From positions 1-9,199 of the forward strand of contig JAITNI010000294.1 of assembly GCA_031290535.1 (NCBI GenBank): 9,199 bases of DNA, written 5' to 3'. The position numbers and the translations under genes are program-made. The stretch comes from Zoogloeaceae bacterium (GTDB lineage: Bacteria > Pseudomonadota > Gammaproteobacteria > Burkholderiales > Rhodocyclaceae). The notes under the pieces are model-generated. The model saw nothing but the letters and a program-made list of their open reading frames with translations. It did no database searches and was not told the DNA's origin. Below are positions 8,807 to 9,199 of the stretch, one piece after another; position 1 is the first letter of the stretch; each line of letters opens with the position of its first letter.

Positions 8807-8879
8807 CCCTGAAGCGCTGTCGAAGGGCATGGTTCGACAGGCTCACCACACACGGAATCGATAGGCTCACCACGAACGG
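8800..8879 (+). repeat. Dispersed palindromic repeat, copy C, with a tandem 24-bp arm
   Basis: The first 31 bases (8800-8830) match copy A in inverse orientation with two mismatches, and the last 24 of these (8807-8830) are identical to 4407-4430. The return arm then appears twice in tandem: 8832-8855 (GTTCGACAGGCTCACCAC, then ACACGG) and 8856-8879 (AATCGATAGGCTCACCAC, then GAACGG), which agree at 19 of 24 positions. The loop of copies A and B is missing. The element contains the dapE stop codon and fills most of the gap between convergent dapE and the right-edge gene. Confidence 0.8.
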
Positions 8880-8915
8880 AAAATTGTGGGAACAACTATA
8901 ATTTTTGCTGCGCCC

Positions 8916-9199
8916 TCATATTCCGGTTGCAAACTGCAAGGGGATAGCAAATGTTCCGGCGGGGTCTTCCAGCGTGATGGTCGCCTGCCAGCGCATTTTG
9001 CCGCTCACGCAGACGGGCAGATTGCCAAGGCCGGTAAATTCGCCTGTTTCCCCTTTTTGCAGCGTGATTTGATTAAACCCCATGTCCATCTCGACGCCGG
9101 AAAAATTCACCTGTACCCGTTTTGCTGTCGCGCCTGCCAGCGCGAGGCGGATGTGGAGCGGTTTCAGGACGGGAATCGGGCGCGGCAGGATTGCGACCG
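8916..9199 (-). CDS. Hypothetical protein, C-terminal part (possibly FixH/YtkA-like domain)
   Basis: The minus-strand frame is open from the window edge to a TGA at 8916-8918 and gives 94 residues of a protein whose N-terminus lies outside. It begins VAILPRPIPVLKPLHIRLAL and continues through VQVNFSGVEMDMGFNQITL, GEFTGLGNLPVCVSGKMRW and QATITLEDPAGTFAIPLQF. Alternating hydrophobic strands suggest a beta-sandwich. The pattern of a proline-rich start, an MDMG motif, a lone cysteine and a final strand resembles small exported FixH/YtkA-like proteins often near copper or cytochrome-oxidase assembly genes. That is inference from memory; no signal peptide can be seen here. The frame has no break, so internal starts such as the GTG at 9110 are unlikely to be real. 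It converges on dapE, with repeat C between. Confidence 0.65.
   Translation of the reverse strand, partial: VAILPRPIPVLKPLHIRLALAGATAKRVQVNFSGVEMDMGFNQITLQKGETGEFTGLGNLPVCVSGKMRWQATITLEDPAGTFAIPLQFATGI

Overview
The window reads as ordinary chromosomal housekeeping DNA from a GC-rich proteobacterium, most likely a betaproteobacterium. The evidence is the family-level look of the proteins (a monomeric NADP isocitrate dehydrogenase, DapD and DapE close to the beta/gammaproteobacterial types, a zinc-free L33), the coaBC-dut and rpmB-rpmG pairings, and an intergenic palindromic repeat built around a TTCGACAAGCTCA-like core. This placement comes from recognising families by eye, not from a database search. 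Nothing indicates a phage, plasmid, insertion sequence, CRISPR array or defence island.

Left part (1-4220), all on the minus strand. coaBC (coenzyme A synthesis) is followed after 36 bp by dut (dUTPase). A good sigma70-type promoter then precedes icd, a 742-residue monomeric isocitrate dehydrogenase. Beyond icd are a strong hairpin and, at the very edge, the first 12 codons of another minus-strand gene.

Middle part (4221-5456). A divergent promoter region drives rpmB-rpmG (L28 and L33) on the plus strand. The pair ends at an intrinsic terminator and is flanked by two inverted copies of a ~73-bp palindromic repeat. rpmG is intact in its body but has no ATG, GTG or TTG start. About 260 bp of apparently non-coding DNA follow, leading to the dapD promoter. 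An intrinsic-terminator-like hairpin lies between that promoter and the dapD ribosome binding site.

Right part (5457-8806), plus strand. dapD, a pilU-type retraction ATPase and dapE are packed as a likely operon, with a 39-bp gap and then a stop codon one base into a possible dapE start. DapD and DapE catalyse two steps of the succinylase route to diaminopimelate and lysine; the pilus ATPase between them has no obvious metabolic link. The dapE stop codon lies inside a third copy of the repeat, and the protein carries a ~20-residue tail that looks like captured non-coding DNA. A convergent minus-strand gene of uncertain function, possibly a small secreted domain of FixH/YtkA type, runs off the right edge.

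I did not find a clearly undescribed system. The points most worth checking are the missing rpmG start codon, the terminator-like element in the dapD leader, a proline at a probable cofactor-contact position of the isocitrate dehydrogenase, and the dispersed repeat with its effect on the dapE C-terminus.
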